Source of the DNA: Heterostelium multicystogenum
Taxonomy: Eukaryota > Evosea > Eumycetozoa > Acytosteliales > Acytosteliaceae
Assembly: GCA_003667245.1 (NCBI GenBank)
Contig: RCNN01000116.1
Location: forward strand, 1 to 64,000
Direction: 5' to 3'
Length of the DNA: 64,000 nt
In this document: in pieces, positions 47,323 through 59,700 of the stretch
Layout: each line of letters starts with the position of its first letter
Position numbering within the stretch: the first letter of the stretch is position 1
Translations under genes and position numbers: made by a program
The notes under the pieces: model-generated
The model's database searches: none
Told to the model about the DNA's origin: nothing
What the model saw: the letters and a program-made list of their open reading frames with translations, nothing else

Positions 47323-50300
47323 ATGGAAGCCAATTCAACGACAGCTACCATTGCCACACCTCATAATAGAGGTGTGTTTTCCGTCATGCAAAGTCGATTT
47401 AAGAAAAAACGAATATCCTCGCAAAGAAAAGTAGAAATCGATTGTACTAAAAATAATTTCCAAAAGAATTCCAAACATTGCAACAACATAGTATCCAAGA
47501 TCATACTAAATATGCATCCAATTGGATATCAACAACTAAATATACAGCTTTAACTTTTCTACCAAAGAATTTGTTCGAACAAGTAAGTTTTCCTCAAATT
47601 AATGTGTCAATCTCAGTGATATTAAATTTTCATTCATACTTTAGTTCAGAAGAGTTGCCAATTTATATTTTTTATTTATTCTTATAATTTCATATACGCC
47701 AGTGTCACCTGTACAGCCAGGTCCAAGTACGATCAATCTTGGAATTGTGCTGCTGATCAACGCAATAAAGGAAGGATACGAGGATTTCAGACGATATCAA
47801 TCCGACAAGCAGATAAATCATCAGCTTGCTAGGGTGATTAGAGAATCAAAGTTGGTTAATGTTTGCTGGAAGGATTTGGATGTAGGCGATGTTGTTCGTG
47901 TAGAAAATGACGAACAATTTCCAGCCGATTTAGTTCTACTCTCATCTTCCTCCGATTCGGTAGGAATGTGTTATGTCGAGACATCGAATCTCGATGGTGA
48001 AACCAACCTCAAGAGTAAGCAGGCTCTTCTCGAAACAAACCATCTGAAAACAGTGGAGGACCTTGTAAACGCTAAGATCATGATTGAATACGAACCACCA
48101 TCACATCTATTAAACAAATTCGATGGAAGATTATCTTTTAGCTTTGGAGAGCCTTATCCTTTGAATGTCGAACAGTTGTTGGTTAGAGTAGGTATAAATT
48201 CACTATCGCTTCATTCATCAAAGATATTAATATGGTTTAAATTAAAAAGGGAACACAACTAAAGAATACTAAATGGGTTTATGGAATAGTTGCCTATACA
48301 GGACATGAGACAAAATACATGATGAATACAATGGAAACACCCTCGAAAAAGAGCAAATTGGAAAGATTGATGAATAGAATTTTGTTGATGGTCCTTTTTG
48401 CTGAAGGTTTATTGTGTTTGGTTAGTGCATTGATTGGTATGGGATATGAACGATCAATTGGACATAGATCTTTCTATTTGCATATGAAAACCCATTTCTT
48501 CCTTCAGACTTTCCAGAAATTCTTTACATTTGTTGTATTATACTCAACAATTGTTCCAATTTCACTCTATGTGACAATGGAGATTGTCAGAGTGTTCCAA
48601 GTTATGTATATCAATCGCGACAAAAAGATGTATCATGCTGAAACAGAAACTTTTGCAAAGGCAAGAACGTCAAATCTCAATGAAGAGCTTGGACAAGTAG
48701 AATATATTTTCAGTGACAAGACAGGAACACTCACTCGAAATGAGATGGAATTTAGAGTCTGCTGCATTAAGGGAAAGATTATTGGCGGTGAATTGATAGA
48801 GTCTATGTTTAACGAAATCAAAACAGACATTGAATCATCGGAATCAATCAAACCATCACCAAGTGAAGTGGAGCTGAAGGAGTTCAATAAATCATTTGGA
48901 CATCTATCGGAGAAATTGCAAATTGATATGACAGTTCCGGAAAATTTGGAGTTTTTTGTGGCCATGGCGCTGTGTCATTCAGTCATACCAGAAGTAGATC
49001 CAAATGGTACAATAACCTATTCATCCTCATCCCCGGATGAAATTGCATTGGTCAACGCAGCGGCTACTTATGGTATAAAATTCCACTCAAGAACTCCTAA
49101 TTCAATGAGTATTTTAGTTAATGGTGAAGAGAAAACCTATCAACTATTGAATATCATCGACTTCACAAGCGATCGTAAAAGAATGTCCGTAATTCTAAAA
49201 GAGTCAAACTCTGATGAAATTGTTTTGTACTGCAAAGGAGCTGATACTGTCATCCTTCCTTTCCTTTCAGATAATAATGACATGGATCAGGTTCGACAGG
49301 ATCAGGATGCTCTCCAAAGATTCTCATGTGGTGGTCTTAGAACCTTGTGTATGGCTAAAAGGATTATTCCAGCTGGAGAGTATGAAGAGTGGAATCAGTT
49401 GTATAAGAAGGCATCTGTGGCATTGGAGGATCGTGTCGCTAGGATTTCTGAAGTATCCACACTCATTGAAAGAGATTGGATATTGATTGGTGTTACTGGA
49501 ATAGAAGATAAGTTGCAATACAATGTTGCCTCTACAATTTCTACACTTAGTAAAGCAAACATTAAGATTTGGATGCTTACTGGTGATAAACAGGAAACAG
49601 CAATCAATATTGGAGTTTCATGTAAATTATTGGAAGGACTGGAGATTTTAATTATAAACGAATATGACAGCAAAGAAGTACTGAAGGAGTTGATCAAATC
49701 ATATATTCAGAAAAATTGATAATGACAAAAGTCGTGAGTCAAATGGAGCTAGTTGTAAGAAAGGATACGCCATTGTTATTGATGGTGCAACATTATCTCT
49801 TGCAATTACAAGAGAAATTGAAGATTATTTCTACCAGTTGACTTGCCTTTGCACCTCAGTAGTTTGTTGTCGTGTTACTCCTTTCCAAAAATCAGAAGTA
49901 GTAAGAATAGTCAAGGATCGTTCTAAAGCCATTACTCTTGCCATTGGTGATGGTGCCAACGATGTCAGTATGATACAAAAAGCAGATATTGGAGTTGGAA
50001 TATCTGGAAAAGAAGGTCGTCAAGCAGTATTGTCTAGTGATTTTGCAATTTCTCAATTTAGATTCTTGGAGCGTCTCGTACTCGTACATGGAAGATACAA
50101 TTATAAGAGATTGTGTCTACTCATATGTTATTTCTTTTTCAAGAATCTCGTTTGTTCTTTACTCCAATTGTGGTTCTCCACACACAATCAATTCTCTGGT
50201 CAACCTTCTACGATTCAACCAATATTCTTGGATACAATTTAATTTTTACTTCGCTTCCAATCATTATAATCGGAGTCTTTGAAAAGGATATTGGTTCATC

Positions 50301-50914
50301 TTATCTAAGAAAATATCCATCATTATATAGAGATTGCCAACTTGGAAAATCAGTAAGTAAAGTACATTGAATTCCTCTTTTATTTGTTACTAATAATTCT
50401 ATTATAGTTCAACCATAAAATATTTTGGGCATGGATCATCAATGGTATCTATTGTTCGGCGGTGATCTATTATTGTACTGCCAGTGAATTTGGAAGTGGA
50501 CCAACCGACCATACTGGTCAAGTAGGTGGACTATACCAAGCCAGTGCAGCTGGATTTACATTTTTGGTGTTCGTTGTTAATCTTATGTTGTGTTTGGTTA
50601 TCAATTCATGGACGATTTATCATCATTTAACCCTCTGGGGTACACTGTTGGTCTACTGGTTATTGGAATGTCTCTACAGTTATATTCATATCACTTATAC
50701 CATGTCATTCTATCGAGTCTTCCTTAATCTGGTAGCCCATCCAATCTTTTATTTCTCCTTTGCCAGCACAGTTATCACTGCGATACTCCCAGCTTTTACT
50801 GTTGCCTATGTATATAGAAACTATTTCCCTCAACCAATTCATATAGCCCAAGAGATCCAAAGACAAGAACAAAGACAGATCCGTAAAAAACTAACAATGT
50901 TACAAACTATATAA
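47323..50914 (+). CDS. P4-type ATPase, aminophospholipid flippase
   Basis: Moves phospholipids from the outer to the inner leaflet using ATP. After an N-terminal tail the P4 signature TALTFLPKNLFEQFRRVANL spans an intron at 47581-47646. Then the actuator loop CYVETSNLDGETNLKSKQ (DGET), M4 PISLYVTMEIVRVFQ, phosphorylation site FSDKTGTLTRNEMEF, SSSPDEIALVNAA, YCKGADTVI, WMLTGDKQETAINIG and AIGDGANDVSMIQKADIGVG. The last membrane segments read YCTASEFGSG and onward to a basic C-terminus. About 1,140 residues. Breaks lie near 47440, 49716 and 50210. A Cdc50-type partner is expected for this family but none is encoded here. Substrate and membrane (plasma membrane, Golgi or endosome) cannot be told. 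Confidence 0.94.
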
Positions 50915-51004
50915 TAAAAGAACTATTCTATAGATTTACACATGAGACAAACCTGGAGATTGGTGTAATATTTTTAGTTTATTTAAATAGTTTATTGAGG
51001 TCAA

Positions 51005-52578
51005 TTAATCTGAAGTAAAGGTAGGTACATAGTTTCTACGTCTTATACCTTGTAAATCAGCATCAGAATCGCTATCAGCTAGTACTTGAACTTCATCTGG
51101 ACTTCCATGTAGTGAAATCGATTTGAGTTGTGCAATGCCATTGATATTGCTTGACTTGCCATTTGAATTGATGGTAGGCGATGTTTCGGATTTAGATGGT
51201 GAGGATGTTAACATCTCACGTTCGCATTGAGCGAGGAATTCGTCAATTGTTAAGAGTAGTTGTGATGGATCATCACGATGAATTATAAACCAACCTTGTA
51301 ATTGGGCTGTGGATACTCTATGGTTTCTCAATTTGTCGAGTATCTTTTCAATAGACTGTGGACTAAGAGAGTTTTCTTTGGTAAAGAAACGCTTTAACAT
51401 TTGTGATATTTGATACTCGGTTGCAAAATCAAATTTAACTTTGATATCGATACGACCTGGTCTAATGAGTGATGGAGCCAATCTCTCGATATGATTTGTG
51501 GTCATGATCAAAATTCTTCCATCAGAGCTTGCAAGACCATCGAGAGCATTCAATAGGCCAGAGAAGGTAAGTATGTCGTTATCTCCTTTATTATGTACAA
51601 AAGCAGCATCAATATCCTCGAGTACCAAGATTGTTTCTTTTGGTGTTTTCTGAATGATTGAATGGATATTGCCATCGTGTATACCCTTGCTCATATTCAT
51701 GATGCTGATTGACATGCCAAATTTACCTGCAATCGAGAGAATGAATGAAGTCTTTCCAGTTCCTGGTGGACCATACAACAAGTATCCACGTCTGTATGGA
51801 ACACCAGTGTTGATATACCATTGCTTTCCATTGATAAAGTTATCTACGTCTTCAATGACTTTTTGACCAATATTGGAATCCAAAATAACAGATTCAATAG
51901 TTCTCTTTGGTTGAATTGAGATACATTCCCAAAATTGTGCATGAGGCTCCAATGAAAATATTTTTGTCTATATTGAGAAGAATGAGTATTTGTTGGTGAA
52001 AATCTGTTTGAGATATTACTTACCTTATCTTTATTTAGACTGATGGAGTAATCCATTGCAGTGTTAATTAAATCAGTGACAATTGATAAATCACCTTGTA
52101 GAATGGTAAGATCGAAGAAGTCTTCTTTCAAACCATCTAGACTTCTCTTCTCCGATGCCTGTCTAACTATATATACAATATAACCTTTATAGCGTAGCCA
52201 AACGGTACCTGTAGGCAGTAGTTTAAATTCTGGTTTGTCAAATCTTGACTCTGATTGCTCTTGATAGCGAGTGTAAACCGTAACTGATCGAGTTCCAAAT
52301 ACATCTTGAACCGACAGCCACTCCAACACCCAAATGAACGCTTGATCAGGATAAGATATTCTTGCAGTGTAGTAAAACCGACTCTTTATCCATTCTCCAG
52401 AGGTTGCAAGCAACGAACGCAAGCTATTCAACAGCCATGTCAGCAACAACAAGGTAATACCAGCTCCGACCATTGTTTCGCTAGTACTCAAACCCGACAT
52501 GCCTAGCAGTCCACCCAACAAACCTATTCCGACATTGGCGCCAGTAGCACCAATCTGTGAACTAATTGGATCTTCCAT
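51005..52578 (-). CDS. BCS1-like AAA ATPase, mitochondrial
   Basis: Inner-membrane AAA chaperone that inserts the Rieske iron-sulphur protein into respiratory complex III. Two clean exons, 52024-52578 and 51005-51967, phase 0, 505 residues. Near the N-terminus a membrane segment (TMVGAGITLLLLTWLLNSL) is followed by the BCS1 N domain. The AAA module has YGPPGTGKTSFILSIAGKFG (Walker A), TILVLEDIDAAF (Walker B) and MTTNHIERLAPSLIRPGRID. The C-terminus is Ser/Asp-rich and disordered. No frame break, in contrast to neighbouring long genes. Tail-to-tail with the flippase gene, about 90 bp apart. Which of the dictyostelid BCS1 paralogues this is cannot be settled. Confidence 0.92.
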
Positions 52579-53885
52579 ATACTTATTTTAAAACTATAGT
52601 TAACTTTATTTATTTTTTTATTATTTGTTGTTAATTATATATGTTTATTGTTGTTTATGTATATGTATGTATATGTATGTATTATTATTAATATTATTAT
52701 TTAAATATTTAAAAGAATAAGGAAGTGAAAACAAAGTAGTAGTAAAGTTAAGTTATCTTTATTATTAGTAGAAGTAGTAATAGTTAACTGTAATAGTAGT
52801 ATTAGAAGGTGACACAAATATGTATATATTAATAGAAATGAATTGTCAGAGAATGAAATAATAAAGAATGAGACAAAGAGAGAGAGAGATATGTATATAT
52901 ATATAAAAGAGAAAGAGAGAATAGATAAAGAGCTATTGTTACAAACGATGACGACGATAAAATAGTTGTTATAAATTGAGTACAGGCAAATATATATATC
53001 TATAAATTTAGTAGATGTTATTGTTTATCCTTATAAAAAATGATTATTAATAATAATAATAATATAAAGTAATGCAATGTGTTTGAATGTATCTATGTGT
53101 GTCTAATATACATATGTGTATGTTGAGAGTGCACCACCACCAATATCAACTACAGATAATTATGGGTGGTAGTGGTGAGAATTATAAAAATATGAACACA
53201 TATATATATAACTTTAGTTTTGACCTCTTGTTAACCAATCAGCAACTCTGTATATCTATATCTATCTATCTATCAAACTAATTAGTTACCTACTAGCTAT
53301 TGAGAAGATAGTTAGCTAGTTAGCTAGTTAGCTAGTTTCTCATAAACTAAACAACTAAAACAAAGTGTAACTAAATAATATACCAAATGATAAGAACATA
53401 CTATCATAATAATAATAATAATAATAGTTGTACTTACTTTAGAAAAAATATATAGATAATATATTACAACAAGTTATTAAATAAAAAGAAATGTTACTAG
53501 TTTTTAATTTTCTTGTTGAGTTCTTTATCTTTTACTTCTTTGTTTGATTGCTTATCCAAATGAGTTGAAATTATTGGTCAATCTTTAGAATCATTTTTGA
53601 GGCCAATATAATGTTGTAGATGATGACGATGTTGATTAATTAATATTGAACAACTATGATCATGAATTTGAGTCCATGTGATGAATCAGCAATCCTGTCC
53701 TGTTGGAGATCCTTAAATTTTAAGTGACTTTCTCATCTTAAGATCTTCAAAACAATTGTGTCAAACTTAAGTGTGGAAAAACAAAATGTATTAAATTAAA
53801 TATGCAAGAAAACGTTTCATTTTCCTTGGAAGATATATTGCTCTAGTTTGTTATGAATAATCAGCATAGAGCTGTGTGATTGTAA
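52579..53885. other. 1.3 kb divergent intergenic region
   Basis: Between the BCS1-like start (minus) and the OXLD-FNR start (plus). AT-rich, with TATGTATATGTATG tracts near 52660, GAGAGAGA near 52880, and three copies of an 8-bp TTAGCTAG repeat at 53312-53335. Open frame 53087-53281 not convincing. Confidence 0.5.
53312..53335. repeat. (TTAGCTAG)3 tandem repeat
   Basis: Three perfect 8-bp units, each containing the self-complementary CTAG, in intergenic DNA. Confidence 0.85.
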
Positions 53886-55840
53886 ATGGAGAGTGATAGT
53901 AATGACATTCTAGAAAATATACCGCCTCCACCCGAACCACCTAGTCCCGATGAATGTTGTGGAAGCGGTTGCACAAGATGTGTCTATGACTTGTATGAAC
54001 TACAGCTTGAAAGATACAATCTTATGAAGGACAAACTCATAGAAAAGAATAATCAAATATTAGCAAAGAGGGAGCTACTGCGTCAAGAACAACAAACATC
54101 ACCAGCAGCAGCAGCAAACAACATTGCATGACAATGACTCTCCTCAAGAGATGATGAGAAATGTTAGTGTTCAGGATGAGGAATTGGATGACGATGATGA
54201 TGCTATTTCTGTTTGAGTTCTTGGCGCATGATGATAGCCAAGCATTGCAGTATAAAGGTGTATTGTATGATAAACTACGCTATGGTCGAATAACATCAAA
54301 CAGCCGAAGATTGACTAGCATTGATTCACCGGAGCAAGTCTACCATATGGAGATTGATACAAACGAGTCGGTGCAATATGAACCGGGCGACTACATCAAT
54401 ATACTTTGCCCTCAAGATAAAGATGTTGTCGATAAGTTGATAAAGAAACTGAAGCTAAAAGGTGACCAAATCATTGCAATCAAAACCAACGAGAAACAAG
54501 ATCAAGATCAACCAGATGCGTTGCGTGACAGTCAGCAACTGTTGGCTAAGCTACCATCAATCACTTCTATTAAAGATCTATTTACATGGATACTTAATGT
54601 ATCTTTTATTCCGCCACAATTCTTTTTAAGTCAAATGGCAGACTATTGTTCTGGTACTTATTGTAACAATCCAAATAGACTAGCAACATACTGACCTATT
54701 AATAATAATAACTCTCATCTCAAAAGACAAGAAAGATAAAGAGAAACTATATTATCTGTCAAGCCGAGGTGGAACAACACTCTACAACGAAACAATAGTA
54801 CAACATCACATTGGATTCCCGACACTATGGAACAAATTCAAAATCGTTTCAACCGACATTGGAATTCCTAATCTTAAACATACCTGTACAAAACATGAGA
54901 CAATATTCTCTTGCAAACTCTCCACTATTTCACCAACAACAACAACAAGATAACAAAGAAAACAACAAAGAAAACAACATTGTACATATAACATTCAAAT
55001 TGGTAGTCAAAAAGATAAGAATAGTAGCAATAGCAGTAGCAATAGTAATTGTATCAAACTATGGACAATGTACATATTGGATGCAAAAAATGATAGATTC
55101 TTTAGATAACCAAAACTATAACAATGACAATAGCAATGGCAATGGCAATGATCATAATAGCTTAATAGTACCATTTGAAATAAATCATTCACCTCATTTT
55201 AAATTGCCGGACGACTTGAGTATTCCATTGATCTTGATATCGACTGGAACCGGGTTGGCCCCGTTTAGAGCATTCCTGCAGCATAGGTGCCAGTTGATCA
55301 AGGAAAACTCACTGCTGCCGCACAAGGAGCAGTCTCAGGTTGGCCAGTGCCTGCTGTTCTTTGGATGTCGACGCAAAGACTGGGATCTGCTGTACCACAA
55401 TGAGTTTGCTCGAGTTTGAAAAAGATCGTACCATTACCCATCTCTACATATCATACTCGCGGCCAGTAGATCTACCGCCACCACCCCTCAGTAAATCTGT
55501 GGAGCTCAAACGCCACATCAACTTTCACATTGAGGAGAACGGAGAACTCATCTACAACCTTGTCACAAAGAAGAAAGCCATCATCTACCTTTGTGGATCA
55601 TCCGAAGGTATTGGCAAGTCAGCCGTTGATTCGCTTTTAAAGATCATCAAGAGATACGCAAACACAGAGTCACAACCTACAACAATGCCACCAACAATAA
55701 CATCATCTACAAATACAACAACTTTACCATCTACTACAACACCTATAACTACACCACCCGCATCATCTCCTCCACTGGAGCAAACAATTTTAAACCAATG
55801 GAAAAGGAACAACCAATTTAAAATCGATGTTTATGTTTAG
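53886..55840 (+). CDS. OXLD-type N-domain fused to CPR-like FAD/NADPH reductase module
   Basis: Predicted flavoprotein oxidoreductase. N-terminal 60 residues are the oxidoreductase-like domain: PPPPEPPSPDECCGSGCTRC and VYDLYELQLERYN. An acidic linker leads to an FNR module like that of cytochrome P450 reductase but without the FMN-binding flavodoxin domain: QYKGVLYDKLRYGRITSNSR, YEPGDYINILCPQ, FAD motif RQYSLANSPLF, ISTGTGLAPFRAFLQHR (NADPH pyrophosphate), FFGCRRKDWDLLYHNE, and YLCGSSEGIGKSAVDSLL. A Thr/Pro-rich insert lies near the end (55670-55780). Breaks near 54130, 54205, 54690, 55070 and 55415. The electron acceptor is unknown. Confidence 0.78.
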
Positions 55841-56771
55841 AAAACAAAGAATGGAAAATTAAATTTTAAAGTTAAAAATGGAATCAAATATTTAAGTTTA
55901 ATGAATCACCCCAAAACACACCAATTTCAATTATTTTTAATTAAAATTAATAGAGAGATTGACATTATAAAGTGAAGCAGTTTGTTCTAGTTTAATTTAT
56001 CTTCACTCTATTTTCTAAAAACAACAACAACATAACACAACACACACACACACACAAAGAACATCTAAAAAAGAGATTAATTACTTTGCCAATAATTATT
56101 ATCTGCTCAGCACCCAGCTAGCATACTCATTCAATCAATCTCAACAACACCATCCTACCACACTACCACACTACTCCACTCTGCTCTACTACGACTAGTA
56201 CTATCATTTTTAATTAACATATATATATAGTTAATTTTGATTTTGTTTTATTTTGATTTAATTTATTATCAATTTCTTAGTGCTTAATTTGTTGATAATA
56301 AATTAAATTGCAAAACATATATCTCTCATCAATTGTATTCTCATCTATTGCACTTGTTTCTTTATTTCTCTATTTGTGTTTGCTTTTAATCATTTTGCAA
56401 AATTATTAGTATATAGTTTTGATAACTATTCTTTCGTATTCGTACATCACAAATAGTTTTTCATTATTATACATTAACAACCTGTCAGCATTATTATTAA
56501 ATAAATATAAATATAAAAATAAATTAAATCCTTTAATAGTAGATACATTTTATCTGTATATATATTTTATTAAAAAGTATAGAATAGAATAGTTTAGTTT
56601 AGTTCCATCGATTAACTACATCAACATCATCAACATCATTGGTGTATATTATCATTTTTTGTTTTTTTCAGAAATCATCCAGGTATGCAGTGCAAAAATC
56701 ATATCCATGTTTTGAAACTAATTTCAATTTCATATTATTTGTGTCATTATGTAACAGATACAACAAGCTTA
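55841..56771. promoter_or_regulatory. upstream region and leader of the Argonaute gene
   Basis: AT-rich intergenic DNA with a CA repeat at 56039-56057. Towards the gene, TTTTTTTCAG ending at 56671 and the 75-nt intron-like segment 56683-56757 (GTATGC to GTAACAG) suggest that the 5' leader is spliced, leaving an 11-nt piece at 56672-56682. Confidence 0.45.
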
Positions 56772-59486
56772 ATGGGTCCAAAGAAGAATCGTGGAGGAAT
56801 CCCACAAGAACGTACTGCTCCAGTACCTGCTCCAGGCTCAGCATGGGGTAAACCACCTGGTTTGGTACATCCCTCAGAAAGTGCTACTGCTGAACAGGAG
56901 CAAGTACCCGTAGCAACACAAACAACCACCACAACCACCACATCCACTCAACCAACTCAGGGTGGTTGGGGTCAACCCGCACCTACTACTGCATGGGGTA
57001 CACCAGCTGTAGCTCCAACTCCAACTCCGACCCCAGCACCAGCCCCAGCACAATCAACAACAACAACAACTACAACAACTCCTGCTCAAGTACCAACATC
57101 TCCCCCAAAATCAGCACCAACTACAACAACTACCACAACAACTTCAAGCTCCGGAAAAAGAGGATCCTCTCCTAAAATTAACGATGTTGATGTTCAAGGT
57201 TTAGCTGTTAAGAAAAAAAGGAGCTTCTTTCAATGCAGTTCAGCTGGTTGTAAATCAATACCCTTTGGTTTCCAAACAACAAAAATTATATCAATATGCA
57301 GTTGATTTCAATGTATGTCTACAGTGCTATATTTTGTTTTGATTCTTTAAACTAATCAATGTAAAGCCACCAGTTGATAATCGTGTTACCAGATATGATA
57401 TGATCACTGCACACATCGAAAAAATTGGCTTATTCCAATATGATGGAGCTGGTGTTTTATATTCAACCAGTAACAACCCAACCACTGTATACAAGACAGG
57501 TAAACAAGAGATTTTAGTTCAATATGTCAAAGAGATCACTAAAAATGATCCTGCTGCTATTCATTTTATAATATCCTTTTCAAGAGAGTAAATATTACTT
57601 GATTTCTCTAACCCATCAAGCTAAATACTAATATAAATTTAGTTTATGAGAGATATGGGTTACTCTATTATTGGCAGACAATACTATAGCTCCAAAACTA
57701 TACATCGAATTGACCAACATAATCTTGAGATCTGGTCTGGTTTCTTCACATCAATCAACAACATCCAAGTTGGTACCTCTCTATTGGCAGATGTTGCTCA
57801 CAAAGTCGTTAGAACTCAATCACTACTCCAGCATATAGAAAACAAACTCAAAAACAAAGCTACACAGGTCGAGATTGAAAATCAAATTAATGGAAGCGTA
57901 GTCATCACAAAATACAACAACAAGACCTATCGTATCTCTGCCATCGCTTGGGACAAATCACCACTCCACAAGTTCCAATCGTCCAATGGAATGATTTCAT
58001 ATTTAGATACTACAAGAAAAACTATCCAGAGGTCAGGGTAACCGATACCAAAACAACCACTACTTGTATCAGAAGTGAAACGTAAAGGTGCTATTGAAAG
58101 AATCCATCTCATCCCCGAACTTTCGTTCTTGACTGGTATGTCAGATGAAATTACTTCCAATAGACATATGATGATGGATATCTCCAGGAGTACCAACATT
58201 GACCCAAGTCAACGTCACGAGGAGTTAAACAAATTTGTAGGCTCTTTGAGAACCAACTCCAAAGTCAAAGAAACAATCGATAAATGGGGATTTGGTCTTG
58301 GAGAAGCACTCAAAGTCGAGGGTTCCAAACTTAATCCACCAACTATAAATCAATCACTCGAACAGCTCAAAGGTAAGAGATGGGTAGTCTTTTTAGGAGA
58401 TCGTGACCATGAAGTAGTCAAAGAGTTCGCAGGCAAGCTTTGTAAACTTTCTGGTTTGTACCCACCAGATTTTGTCGAAGTTGGCAGATTTATGGATGCT
58501 AAATTTTGGGCTGATACCATCAGAAGAAACCTTAACAATAACTATATTTTCTATTTCTGCGTCATCCCCAACAACAAACCTGATGTCTATGCCTCCATCA
58601 AGAAGAGTACTCTCACTCAACTCAAGGTACTCACCCAATGTGCTCTCGCTAGAACTCTCAGTATCAATGGTATGGCAGTTGCCAAAAAGATACTCCACCA
58701 ACTCATTGCTAAGTTTGGTCGTAATCCATGGAGTATCGTCAATCCTGCCTACAAAATGCCAAAGGACACAATGATTGTTGGTATTGATGTAGGTCACAAC
58801 TCTGACCAGAGAGGAAAGTCTGTTGTCGGTTTTTGTGCATCAATCGATGCGCAATACACTCTCTACCACACAACAGCAATTGTTCAATCAAAGCCTGGAA
58901 AAGAGATTGTTGAATCACTAAAGCCATCAATGAAAGGTGCCCTTCAAGCATATCTTAAGAGAAACAACAGGCTTCCAGAGGTTGTTATAGTCTACCGTGA
59001 TGGTGTTGGTGATGGTATGCTTGACCTTGTCAAGAGATACGAAGTGTCTGCAATCAAAGATGCTTTCAATGAAAATTCCAACTATCTACGGAGTTCAACC
59101 AAAGTTGATCTACTCCATTGTCAAAAAGAATACCAACACAAGATTCTTTTGACATCAGTGCCAAATATGACAATCCAGTCGCCGGTACACTCATTGAGAA
59201 TGGATGTACCCATCCCAACTGGTACGACTTTTACTTAGTCTCTCAGAAGGCCTTGAAAGGTAGTGTCAATCCAACCCATTACCATGTGATTGTTGACGAA
59301 TCCGACATTCCTGCCAGCACATTCCATTTGTTCACCTACCATATGTGCTATATGTACTATAATTTCGATCAATCAGTTCGTGTTCCAGCTCCTTGCCAAT
59401 ATGCACATAAACTTGCTTTCCTCATTGGTCGTACCGTTCATGCTCAAGTAGCTGAAGAATTAAGTCTCAATTTATATTTCCTTTAA
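56772..59486 (+). CDS. Argonaute protein, PIWI subfamily
   Basis: Small-RNA-guided silencing protein. Start MGPKKNRGGIPQE at 56772 follows a probable leader intron; a frame-open extension upstream looks like intron. N-terminus is a Thr/Pro/Ala-rich disordered tail with GW and WG pairs. Then N and PAZ regions (NRVTRYDMITAHIEKIGLFQ, YSIIGRQYYSS, EIWSGFFTSINNIQ) and the MID-PIWI block. The slicer acids appear present: Asp in VGIDVGHNSDQRG, Glu in GKEIVESL, Asp in VVIVYRDGVGDGML and His in CQYAHKLAFLIG. Introns near 57313-57367 and 57591-57642. Breaks near 57235, 58015 and 59115; the last restores YGVQPKLIYSIVKKNTNTRF. About 860 residues. Dictyostelids have several PIWI-type Argonautes linked to transposon silencing; which one is not clear. 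Confidence 0.92.
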
Positions 59487-59700
59487 ACTACCACGAAAAT
59501 ACAAACATAAACAATAATATAAATAAATAGTGATATTCAATAGTTTCATTAAATAATAATAATAATAATATAAGCACCTGCAAACATTGAAATGTGAGTG
59601 TGCAAATTTAGGTGATCACTAAATTAATTTTAAAAATTTGAATAAATGTTTATTTTTAGACTGTATTATTATTATTTTAGTAATAGTAATAATAGTAATA

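Noticed and set aside
56685..56771. N-terminal extension of the Argonaute ORF upstream of 56772
   Set aside because: The extension is T-rich and bounded by GTATGC and GTAACAG, so it reads as a leader intron, and MGPKKNRGG is a natural start.
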